Source: Chromobotia macracanthus (Eukaryota; Chordata; Actinopteri; Cypriniformes; Botiidae). From it: 64,000 nt of DNA. Below the pieces are notes generated by a model that worked only from the letters and a program-made list of their open reading frames with translations, was not told where the DNA came from and did not search any database. Below are positions 12,575 through 24,513 of this stretch, one piece after another; the first letter of the stretch is position 1, and each line of letters starts with the position of its first letter. A program made the position numbers and the translations under genes. The DNA lies in assembly GCA_036877525.1 (NCBI GenBank), contig JAZGTH010000059.1, positions 3,596,001-3,660,000 of the forward strand, in the 5' to 3' direction.

Positions 12575-15500
12575 ATGCAGAGAGATGTTAAAAAAGAGTG
12601 AAACAGGAAAGTTCAACTCGTTCTTACAGATAAAAGTAAATAGCCAAGGGCATCCCTGGGTACAGATTAAAACATCAAAACTTTAAACACCCTCACTATC
12701 TCTCTTGAACATATTTGTGCTTCAAAACATGAACTGTTATGTATTTCATCAAAAAAACATAGATATAAATGATACGGCAACATTTAACCAGTTTCACAAT
12801 TTTCATTATTTTGCAGTGTGGAAAAACATTGATGTATCCACAGATATGGAAATATTTAGCCTGCTTTACACTTTTTTTTATTATTTTACAGTTTAAAGTC
12901 AAAGGCAGTTGATGACATGGAAGGCTGAGACAAGGACATCTTAGTAACTTTAAGGTTTTCAGTTAAAAGTCATTGTCCAGCAGGGGTTATTTGTGTTGCT
13001 TTAAACCCCTTGGTCAAAACTGTTGTAAGTTGAGGAGGGGGTGAGGATTTGTATTTGACAAAGATTTGAGTAGGAGTGTTTAGGAAAAGGGCATTTCGCC
13101 GATGGACACGCAGGTGTGTATCCACTCCTCACAGCTTGCCTGCTAACACATCAGACAGACATCGCTGTATGGGGCTTCAGTGGGCCCCTTAGGGGCCAAT
13201 ACATCAGACAAAACAGAACTTGGCTCTGGAACAGTTCAACATTCTAGAAACCTCCAGAGGCACATTATGCTCCATAGCAAACCTCTGTGATTAAAGTAAA
13301 CAATACCAGCTATCATATTATTGAATCAACCTTTGATTACGTATTAAAGCTGTGTATTAAGCAATCAGTATGCAGGGGGTTTTCACATGCAAATAGTGCA
13401 CAAGAGACTGAAGTGCTGACAGTATGTTGTGCATTATTGAGGAAAAGCGTGCAGTTCACCAAATCACATTTGTAAAACATGAACAACCACAGAAGGCCAG
13501 TGGGTACTAACCTGTCTCCCTAAGATATCTCTCCTGAAAGCCGACCTGGTTCACACCTGTATCTAATCACATGCACAATCACATATGCACACACACTCCC
13601 TTAGTTCACCGCTGATTGGAGGGTGTGTAGCTGTCACACTGAACGTCTGTGAAGCTCTCAGCACCTGCTGTGTTTGCATCTGGGTTCAATAGGACACACT
13701 GAGACAAAGAGTTTAGATTAACACAGCAGTGGATTAAAAATAAACAGAATGTAAGTGATTTGCATTAATTTATCCTTTATATTATTCATAGTAATTATGC
13801 CACAAGTAGCTAAATAAGTAAAAAAATAAATAAGTGCACAACTGTATAAATAGAGTGACAAAACAACATTGGGGTAACAGATAAAGATGTATAAAGATCA
13901 TTAAGTTTTTCATTAACATTTATTCATGAACAGTAATTATAATTTATGGCCACATATTGAATAGCTGTGGTTTAATTTACAAATAATCATTCAAACAAAC
14001 TGAATGTGGTTCTGAAGTAGGAGCACCTGGATAATTATTCATACTGTCTAAAGTTCAAGATCAAATAACATTCATACTGGAGTAAGACATCAGTCTGTCA
14101 AATAAATCTGGACTTTGTCTCCCTTTAACAGAAAGTTTGACACAAATTATCAAAACATATCCACAGTTATCTCCAAGTTTTTCCTCAGCAATCTGTTGGA
14201 ACAATGATAAAACCCCATTCTAAGTCCATTTTTGTTCTCTTTCAGTTCTTTCTTTTCTCTGATTGTTTATATAGTCTGAGTTAACAGTTTCCTACACTGT
14301 CAACCTCTTATTAATTATAAACTGTATAAACATCAAATAAATGATTGTCTAGACACAGTCCAAATCCAAACTAACACTCCGGCCCTTGAGATTAAGACTC
14401 ATCGATACTCCTTGACTAATAATTGCTGTAATGGCAAGACGATTTACTGTATTTACTTTCCTGTGGCAGAGAGACAAAATGACAAATAAATAATAAACAC
14501 TGAGAGGAGACATGTTAGCGCACCACAGGATGGTGGCAAGAGGGGAGAAATCCCTCACAGGATCACGTTTGTGTTCTTGGCAGCTTTCAAAGTGCTGAAC
14601 AACCCAAAACAAAAACTGAAAGGTCTTCTTTCTCCAAGGAAAAAATAAGGTTGGAAAGGAGGGGGATGGTGGGGTGAAAAAATTAGTTCAACATACAAAA
14701 CAAGAGTGCATTTCATTTAGCTGTTAATTACTCTAATGGAGTTCTCTTGTTGGCTATGGTGATGGCAGCATGTGGAGAAGAGAACAAGCTGAGGAGAAAG
14801 CAGAAGCTTCTATTGTGTTCTGTGAGCTTAAAGCTTAGAGAAGCAGGTCTGGTAATTAGTTTAGCCCCCTTCGCTTCACCTCGCGCCAGGAGAGGATCTT
14901 TAGCCGAGGAAAATGCACTGCCTTTACACGGTTCTCATGCCACTAGAGGGGGAGAACTTTATAATCCCCCTGGGGGTAAAAGATAGGGTAAAAGCTATAG
15001 AATCAGTTCCAAGCCCATTGAGAGAGGTTAGGAGGCAAGAACCTACCACCACTCCTCCTGAGTGAGAACATTGAAGGTTCATCAAAGGACTGAGTGAATT
15101 AGATGCTGCAAAACAGAGGTAGAGAAGATGTCTGGAGAGGAAGACTTGTATTTAAACAAATGTCAATTTGTTGGAGTTGAATGGTTAGAGTCGGAAGCCT
15201 TCCAAACAAACTGAATGCAATTTAAGTAATAGAGATTAAAATAAAGACCCAAACCTATTATGCTGTCTTCATAGGCAGCATTTTAAGGCATCATAAGTTA
15301 ACTCCTGATGTAAAGGCTGCTTCAGATGGTATAGGCAAATTAATTACGTTGTCTCCTAAGATGCTGGCAAATTTTACGTTTGTTTCCGTGCATCGTTCAC
15401 ACAGGTAAAAATCCCAGTAAAAACTCCAAGGTGTCAGAAAAAGCAAAACTGTTCATTTTCAATAAGCATACAAAAAAATTCAATAATAAACTATTGGAAA

Positions 15501-15628
15501 GTGATAAAAAGTGCAATTTGCATGTGTATGTATGTGTATGCATATGCATCTACGTAGTCACTGCCTATGTAGAACATTGGAAATCACTAATAAGTTTCTA
15601 TTTCATATAGAATGTGATATAAAGCAGC

Positions 15629-15678
15629 ATGGCCATGTTGCAAACCTATTTATTTCAATAGGTTTGCAACATGGCCAT
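15629..15678. repeat. Perfect 22-bp inverted repeat with 6-nt loop
   Basis: The left arm 15629-15650 (atggccatgttgcaaacc...) and right arm 15657-15678 are exact reverse complements over 22 bp, separated by tatttc. The stem ends abruptly on both sides, with no flanking target-site duplication that I can see. It could be a young palindromic mutation, the tip of a small element, or a hairpin-forming transcript segment. Confidence 0.95.
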
Positions 15679-17949
15679 CAGTCCATCAGTTTTTAGCTGT
15701 TCCTCAAAATAACCTTTAAAAGTACCCATGAAGTTTACCTTTCACTAAGCACACATTCACAGACATGGACACATATTTTATTTAATAAAGCCCTTCTCTG
15801 TTTCACACTCAGGATTCTGTTTTCTGAAAAGGCCATCTATCCTCCTTGAGTGGCACTAACAACCATCCTTTTTCTTATCCTTTCTCTTAATCCATGTCAA
15901 AGTTCCTCAGAGGTTTTCTTCTCAATCACTATTTGTTCTTTATTGTCGCTCTTGAGAGGTGGTCGTTTACACCTCACTGAACAAGCTCAATGCCTTTCGG
16001 CCCCATGGCTGCCATTTTGTTCGACCCATAGACCTGTGTGAATGAACTCCTTCTCCTCTTGCCCTGTGAAAGAGAGCACTAAACCCCCCTCGCCTAATCA
16101 CGGTCCTGCAGCCGGGACGGGAAAAATCGAGGCCGTCTCTGTCTTTGTTTGTGGCCTTGACCATCTTGATATGGCCTGCGTTTTCTGGCACCGTTTAAAG
16201 CCCAGAGGCTTTTTAATTTGCTCTCTATTGACTCTCGCTTAATTGGGTTTGTTGGCGGCATCCAGGATTCGCTCCCGAGTTCAGAGATGTTAAACCCATA
16301 TTGTGTTCCCAGACACATACAAAAGTACGTCGCCACCCCAACCAGGCAAAGCCTAAAAGCCCCCTGGGAGAAATGCTAGTGGAAAAAAATGGGAGGAATG
16401 ATAATGAAAGAAATGACGAAAGAAGGATATCGAAAAAATGTAGATCTTTGAGGAATTTAAAGCAATTAACTAACTCTCTCAGAAGTTGACTTTGTGTCTT
16501 TCATGGTTTTTTTTCCTGTGCTGTTTTTGCTGCTTGAGGATTTTTGTAGTCATTTCTCTTGGTGTATACAGTGACTTTATGAAAGGTGCAATTTGACAAT
16601 TTTTATTATTACTTTTAATTATTCTTTTTGGAATTAACAAGTTATATTCCCCAGTATGGTGACAGTCGGGCAGTCAGAATGAATCAGATGAATGTCTTTG
16701 GTCATCTTGTAATTACTGAAAATGTTTTATGGCATGAGTATTAGGTTTAAATGATGTATCAGATGTAGATGATGTAGCTTTAAAATGCATCTTGAGACCC
16801 CAGCCTTCTGTTTTACAGTCCCTGTGATTCATCTTGTTGAGATCTGTGTGAACATGGAAGTTAAATATGGCATCATCGCGGTCAATCTATGAGCACATTT
16901 CAAGGTCAAAGGCAAATTTAAAGAGGCAAATACTACGTAATTACTTCAAAGTCCTTCCTTCTATCAACACATTATAGACCCAATGATGTTCGTCTGTGAA
17001 TGTATTTGAAACCAAACATAAATCCAGTGTCTACAAGTATTAACATCTCTGTGTATGAGAGTCTGGGGTAGTCTGAGCTGCTGAAAGTGTGGGGTGCTGT
17101 AGACTGGCCTTAGTGGTTGCAATAGTCTCCTGAGAAGCATATTTTTCTTATACACACACACATCCACACACAGTCCAGGGACAATGACCCAGTGCAAGAT
17201 AATTCACCAAATCCGGCCAATGCAGGCAGTATATTAGGAATCTGATTAAACGGTGGTATTCGAATCAGTGCCGCTGTCTCAGCTACACCTTTCAAGCCGT
17301 GTATGTGTGTGTGTATCTTTCATGCTATGGTGCGTCTGGATAACACTATTGGTTTCACATCAGCACAAGAGCAGGAGGAGAGCAGTGGATTAGCTCACAA
17401 AGCAGCCCTTTTCTATTACCGGCTTTTTCCTACAATCCATCTCTCTCGCGCCTTCTTCTTTTAACTCCTATTTTATACACCTTTTCTCTCTCTACATTCA
17501 GTCACACCCATTTTTCTGCTTGTTTATTTTTTTCTCCCTTTCTCTTTGTCTTTCTCAAGTTTCCTTTTTCTTTCCGGCCCAACAATTATGGTCTAAGCTC
17601 ATCTCACCTGGGCATAGAGAAGGAAATTGATTTGCCGTTCTGTGAGTTCAGATTCCTCAAGCGGCCCTTGCAGCATGACTCTGGTGGTTGAGAGTAGTGT
17701 GGGTGTCTGGAGGGGATGCTGGAAGCCAAACACAAACCAAAGTGAAACCAACCCAGATCAAAGGACCGTTGTGTTAAAGTTCTAAGACTGATGTCGATGG
17801 GGCCACTTGTGTTTTTTAGAAACATTTTACTGACTTTAGAAACATCACATTGCTCCATCTTTGTTGCCTTGCTGTTTGTAGTGTATATGGGCAGCTACAT
17901 TCTATGGTATTTTATCTACAGAGAATATTAGAAATATTCATCATTTATT

Positions 17950-18165
17950 TATCATGTTTTTCTAAGTCCATATGATTTTCTTTCTTCTGTGAAACACAAA
18001 AGGAAGTCACTATTCACTTTCATTGTATGGAATAAAAGCCAATATGTCAATATTCTTCCACAGAAGAAAGACAGTCACATAGGACTGCAACATCACAAGT
18101 CAGTCAGTGACAGAATGATGAAAGATTTTTTTTTTTTGGTGAAAACTAACCCCTGTTTGAAATGC
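17950..18165 (+). mobile_element. Cyprinid interspersed repeat (MITE-like)
   Basis: The block contains 'tttctttcttctgtgaaacac', 'cattgtatgg', an internal 'agaatgatgaaag' and the terminal 'ggtgaaaactaaccc'. These match in order the inner and right-hand parts of the repeat also seen at 4096-4260, here including the opposite terminus. No coding capacity. Confidence 0.55.
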
Positions 18166-21100
18166 TTTACATAAGCAGGAACTTCTAATGACCACTCTTG
18201 CTCACCATAAAGTTCATGCACCAACAGTCAATGTAATAAGGTATTGATGTATTTATGATAGTGATGTGGTATTGAATAGATTATAAGTGTACTTTCACTG
18301 TCAAATTAAAATTTACTCTTCTTATTTTTTATGGAATATTGCAGTGTTTGTTAAAATGATTTATCTGTGCATGTCATTATTTTTGTAAAAATTATCCCTT
18401 CTCTTGATAGTCATATTGACTGTCCAATGTCCAATGACCAGGCAGTCTCTATCCCTCCAACTTCCAACCATCCAATCAACTCCAAAAGAACGAAATCATG
18501 TCTTGTCCTTTTTTTCCTCATTCCAGAAGTCATGTTACCTGGAAATGTGTCACAACAACGAAGGAAGGACAGTCACAACTTCTGTTTCATGGTGAGTTTA
18601 AAATCAGCATTTTCCTCTCCACCGCATTGGGTAATGTTTTTTGTATACTTTTTTTTTTTACATGACCTCATTTGAGACATTCAATGCTGTTTTAAAAACA
18701 AGGTATCTTATAAGACAGCATAATTTTGCTTTGCGGTTCTGTAAATGCTCTTCTGGACACTGTTTCTGCTGTATATTGATTGGCAGACTGACCTGATTAG
18801 CAAGATAGTCAGTTTTCCATGAAGGTCAAGAGCATTGAGAGTCACCAGTAAGCAGTACCACAGTAAGATAAATAAGACAGTATCAGAGGTCAGAGGTCAG
18901 ATAGCTTGCAGCAGTGACCACACAAACGTCTCAGAATTAATGCTGGTCTAATTACAGACACGTCAATGTGTAAAGAAAATGACTGAACAATGACATTTTG
19001 CCCTCTCACTCTGTCTCTGCCAGCTTTGTTTACACAAATATGTATAACATAAAACATTGCTTAATGGAAACCCTGTATGTTTATGTGCCATGTATGATTT
19101 TTCCCTCACAAAATATGCTGAATGTTTTGTTTTTCCATCCAAATGTTTTGAAGAAAGTCAAAGGAATACCTTCCGGCTCAGTTTGTGAATAATCATGCTG
19201 TAGCACCACAGGCCACTCCAGGTCAAAGGTCAAACTAATGCATATGACCTTCACCACTCTACGACTATACAGCCAAAGGCTTCTACCCACTCGATCAGAT
19301 AAAAATTCAGTAATCTTTATTATTTAAATAGGTCTATATGAATATTCAGTGTTTCAGATAATGTTGAACTAGCGCTGGCTAGAGAGAAATATGTTCTATA
19401 TGGCCAGTGTAATTCATAGCATGGCATTTCTGTAAGACCTTCAAACACACACACAGCTGGTTTCCATCAATGTACCTGTCAGCCTCTTCAATCTCAGCCT
19501 CAGGTGTGAGCTAGTGATTTTAAGAACTCATTAACACTTCGGTGTGTTTGTGAACAAGAGTCTCTTTCCAATGTGAGATGTTGCTAGAGGCAAACAAAAC
19601 AAGGTGAGACGCTTAGTTAAAGTCACTGAACACTGGACTGTAAGCATGGCTGGAAAAACAATACCATGCAAAACTGCTCGCTGATGTTTGGCAATTATGT
19701 AAAAATGAACGATGCATTTCCATCCATCAAATGCAAAAAAATACTTACGAAAATGGCAGCTGCATTAAGCAACATTGTGGAATAATGATAATTCAATCTC
19801 ACTTTGAAAAAGTGGTTCAAATATGTAAACGCTCCACACAAACTTACTTTATTTTCACATTCACAGAAACTCAGATATCAGCCACCTACACGGACTTGAT
19901 TGTAGAAATTACGACAGAAATATCCAATAAAAATCTAATACTAATTAATTAAATATTACATTGCAATCATATAATACTTCCATTGACCCTATCACCACTA
20001 AGTGGACTGGAAAGTGCAGTCTGAGTCCACTTCTAAGTCTGGTTACAATGTGAATGCAAAAAGAACTGGGTACTTTTCCATTCAGTTTACTTTTTGAACA
20101 TGCTCAAAAAGTAACTACCTCTATAAGCAATGTGGGCAACTATGAGTTAGTTTACAGACTAAATGCTTTCTTGTTTGAAGTTTTGGACACTGTTGAACAA
20201 AAGAGGTGTTATTTTGAAGTAATCTTTTGGTCTGTGTTGTTTAAGTCTTGATATCTAAGCAGCAGTATGAGATCTTAAATGTTTATCATATAGCAGCACA
20301 ACTGCAATAGCAGTATTTGTCAAAATAATCAGAAAAGGATTTTTTCACTAAATCGTGCAGCCCCATATGACACAAACTCTTTCCAGGAGCACAGCTCAGA
20401 TCATTGATCTGGCGGACTGAAAAGTAATTTGAGTGAAATAACCTGCACAGATCTTTCCTTCCATAATCCTTTCTTTCAACCTTTCAGTATCTCTGTTTAT
20501 TCATATATAGTTTCCTTCTCTTTAGCTAAGGCTATGATTAAAGATGATGGCAGCCGGTGGAAGGGCCTGCAGCTCTGATCACCCTCGTTCCCTCAACACA
20601 GGGAGCCAAGCCATAATGGTACTAGATGCCACCTAGAATACAACTCTGCCTTTTTAGAGGGCACAAATCAATACACCCACAGTCCGGCCAGTGAGAGATG
20701 AGGTGAGAGAGAGCGGAGACGTGGGTGGATCAGTAATGGATCGGTAAACCAGTTTTGTGTCTGTATCCGTTTCGTTTCGTTTAAGATGCGGTGTCGATTT
20801 TTCGTCGCCCCATTATTTTTCTTTCATCGATTTTCAAATGGGAAGTCTCAAGATTTTTTCCCCAAAGACCCAAGTGAGAGTGCAGTGTAACATGACGTAG
20901 GACGTCAACACTGCTGGGCTAAAACCACTAATGGGGCTGGTTTATGTCAAACCACGTTATGACCAATAGAAAACCTTCATGGGTCTCAGAACAGTTTAAC
21001 TTGGGCAGTGACTTCGGAATTGGGTAGTAGAGCCTTTACATAAGTGACCACATTTTCCAGAATTAGACGTTGTTCTTAATACCAAAAACATAGCACAAAG

Positions 21101-23407
21101 AAGAACTTAAGATTAGTGAGCACCAAAGGCAGCATTAGTGAGTGACTTTTATTGGTGTGTTTTTTCTCAGTATAATGAACACTCTGTATCTTGATTGTTT
21201 GTGATGATGCGTTAAATGTCAGCCGATGTCTCCTGTGGGATCTGTGTAGAAAATGATTACATACAAACGTGCAGACATGTTTTTGGATCTTATAAGCCAG
21301 TGCAGTGTCTTGTGCTTGATGGGCCAGTTTTGAAGGACTTGGCTGGGTTTCTCTTGGCTTTGTTATCTAGGGCTGTCCTCAATCTCCTTCACACAGTCAG
21401 AGTATGTAACTAGAGCCAAGATTAGGCCTCAGTCTTGTTTCAAAACACACATATATCCTTTTTTGTATTTTGGAGCATGCTGTCATTGTTTTTATCTCTA
21501 AATGTCTAGACTATAAGGCCATGTAATTGTCTCTCTCTCCATACCGTGTCTTATCCTGTCACATGCAAACACACTGAGTATTAATCAGTGTGTATATGTT
21601 TGTGTAATGTGATGTCCCACTTCGTTTTGACAAATGAGTCACAGATGCGTGCCCATTCACTGTTGTTGGGTAAAGTTTGCAATAATATGGTACACTAAAA
21701 TACTTTCCTTGTCTTACCAAGGAGCAAGGCAACACTTAAGGATTATCTGGCAGTGTGCTCCACATTCCAAAAAGCTAAAGTGTGTAATATCTGCAGCACT
21801 AGCGTCACCACAACAGAACTGAAAAACAAAACGACTTTTACACTATTTTCTAAAGGCATTGTCAACACTTCCCTAATCTGCCATAGCTGGACAAATAGAA
21901 AGCACCACCCCAAATTAATGCTATTGGATGAGCCAATGTTGCTTTGTACAACAGAACAATGTTTTAATTGAACTGCAGTAAGTATACTTTTTAGGGACGT
22001 AAACGTAGGAAATAGGAAGTATTTTACCAGCAAACACGTTGCACACCTTTAAACCAGGGTTTAAACACCAGGAAATTTTTACTTATAAATGATCTAAAGC
22101 CTCAATGTTTTAGTTATACCTAAAGTCATAATTTGTCTCTTAGCTAGTTTGGCATGCTAGAAAATTGAATATTGCCATAAGACATCACTTAAGGTACATT
22201 GCCTCAGGAACAGAAGGATGTAGGGGGCTGAAATCTATTTGCCCTGATACAGAGATGAAAGAGGACACAAGGGAAATGGGAGGTGGTCTAACCTCCACCA
22301 GTTGTCATCTTTGACAAGCTCATTTAAATGAAGGCAATGCCTGAAGGAAGCTTTCTCCTCCTGCTAATGTTCTTCCTTTTTGTGTGGCCTTAAAGACAGC
22401 TGGCCAAGCAGAGCTCTCCTCTCTAACTACCTGAGGCGTGACAGGGAAAAGTCGGCTACTGACCGTGTGAGTCAACCTGCAGCTCGGTTGGTTACCGACT
22501 GTCCACCGCCCGCTTGTTGGCCAAACTGGACGGTTTGAGTTCCAGCCAAGTGCTCAAGCTGTGAGCAGGTTCTACGGCCTCCTGCGTTCAGACAATATTA
22601 CATTTGTTACATAGCCCCTTCTCCACTCCCCCACCATCTGTTTTCCTAATGGAGCTGTCCAGGGCTTGTCATTCACTCATGACTGAGCTTCCCCCAGAGC
22701 AAACCACTCATAACTCCAGCCTGGGGGGTTCCGTTAAAACTTTCAAAAAATTATTTTTTCCGAACTTTATTTTGAATGACGCATTAACTTGTGTCCACAT
22801 TTGACTTTCAATAGTGTCTCTGTATTATGATGAAAAAGGTAAACAGAGAAAGATCTGCAGAGAAATTATTTGTTAGAGGAGAAATATGTAACTTTAAGAA
22901 AATACCATGAATAATCAACAAAGGAGGGAGTGGTGACACTCTGTCTTCATTATCATAACAGTGAAACAGGGTGGAACAAAAGCTTAGTTTTCTTGATGAT
23001 GTCACAGGCATCATCATGCTAAAATAAATAAGAGGCTATGATATATATTGAAAAACATTATGACAAGGACAAGGTAATATACATTTTAAGGACACAAATT
23101 TCTATTGTTTCTGTTTGTTGTTTTATAATATTTTTTGTTTTGTTGTTTTATTATTTTGCAAGAAAATTAAGATGAAAAATCTATCCTCTGGCCACGCCCC
23201 CACAGAGAAAAGTGCCTGAGGTGGAATGAAAATTGTCTGGGACTGAGTTGGGAATGAGCAGTAAAACATTTATAATGTGATTAGGAGATTTAGGTCTGGT
23301 CATATCAATTGCCTTGGAGCAGTACACAAATGCTAGTGCTGTTGGTACTGTGTTGTTATAAAACATACACCCACACACAACCATACACACACAGAAAATG
23401 CCACAAA

Positions 23408-23533
23408 CATTACTTGACAATTCAGGGCAAACAAAATCATTTAGAGTAAAATATATAGTCCTCACTGATTCATTACTTGACAATTCAGGGCAAACAAAAT
23501 CATTTAGAGTAAAATATATAAACCTCACTGATT
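23408..23533. repeat. 63-bp tandem duplication (two copies)
   Basis: The unit beginning cattacttgacaattcagg at 23408 is repeated at 23471. The copies are nearly identical, differing by a couple of bases near the end (tagtcctc versus taaacctc). There are only two copies, so it is a local duplication rather than a satellite array. Confidence 0.95.
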
Positions 23534-24401
23534 CACTGATGTAAACGTGAACCCATCATAATGTTTTGACAAGCTCATATGTGGCATGGGAAAATGTGTC
23601 ATTTGAAGTAAAAGTTTAACAGCTAAACTGGGGAGGAGAAAATGTTTGTAATAAGCTGACATAGATGCCACATGATGCATGTTATTCCATCTATGAAGTA
23701 ATGAGTTTTAGGAACACCACTGGCTAATATTTCTTATTAAGTCTGTAGAGTTTCTTCCAGCTTATCATTTTAGATCATGAGTCTCCAGTGGCCACAAAAA
23801 ACATTGTTTAATTTTCTGCTCCCAAATTTTACTCTGAGAGGAGAACAAGTCTGTCATGTCATTGTCTTGGCTTGTGACATTTGACCGAAAAGCTACAAAT
23901 CGAGTTGGCTGTGCTTTCAAAGGATTTGTTTCCTCTTGAAAGCATGGGAGACTTGAGGAGGGTTTAGCTTTTTCCACTGGCTTGGATTCTGAAGATCTGC
24001 TTGAGAAGCCCCAGGACTTTGCCAGCCATGTGAGTCAGCTTCCCATTGGAGCCAGTGGCCCTTTTGGGCCGCCAGGGAACCACCTAGCACCCTCGCTTGT
24101 GCGCAATGTCAAGCCAAGTCCTCAAAGCATGGCTTAAACCTCCAGATGTAATCCTGGAGAGTGTTTAGCCTGGGCCAGGTTTCAAAGACCACAGCAGTCG
24201 CACTTGGGGAAATGTGCAATGATGTTTTTTGGCAGATGTACTGCAACATCGCCTTGGTTAATGTTGAAGTTTGTGACTAGGGGTTTTAGTTTGGGTGAAG
24301 TCAATTTTAAGGTTTAAGTTTAGCATTCATAAATTAAAAACCTGAGATGTTAGTTTAGCCCATGTCTTTTCTTCCTTTTATTCATGCAGTTCTACTACAT
24401 T

Positions 24402-24513
24402 ACATATTAAATGGATTAAATTAGTGACACCTTTATAGGGTTTGTAGACTGACAGTAGGCATGTCAGTCTGCGAACCGTTCAAAGCCGTTACTAATCCAT
24501 TAAATATGTATGT
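24402..24513. repeat. Imperfect ~50-bp inverted repeat (hairpin/MITE-like)
   Basis: The arm at 24402-24454 ends in gtagactgaca. After a 7-nt loop (24455-24461), an arm starting tgtcagtctgc runs to about 24513. The inner 9 bp are perfect, the next part is nearly so, and the outer part pairs again through aatggatta/taatccatt. This is typical of a palindromic miniature element or fold-back sequence, with no coding capacity. Confidence 0.75.

Larger units (their letters stand above)
9446..17949. other. Gene-free stretch with microsatellites and possible regulatory islands
   Basis: No exon is supportable. Contents include (CA)n at 9785-9814, a cluster of (CA)n/(CT)n at 10634-10911, a (GT)n tract at 12471-12573, a partial cyprinid repeat at about 11365-11412, and a low-complexity accag/ctggt-rich segment at 11515-11665. 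A perfect hairpin lies at 15629-15678. A CpG-richer island at 15955-16340 contains homeobox-like TTAATT cores and a GCCATTTT (YY1-like) word. Another island with TTAATTA-type words lies at about 14700-15060. Confidence 0.55.

Noticed and set aside
23408..23533. Possible CRISPR-like or satellite array
   Set aside because: Only two adjacent copies without spacers in a vertebrate genome; a simple local duplication.
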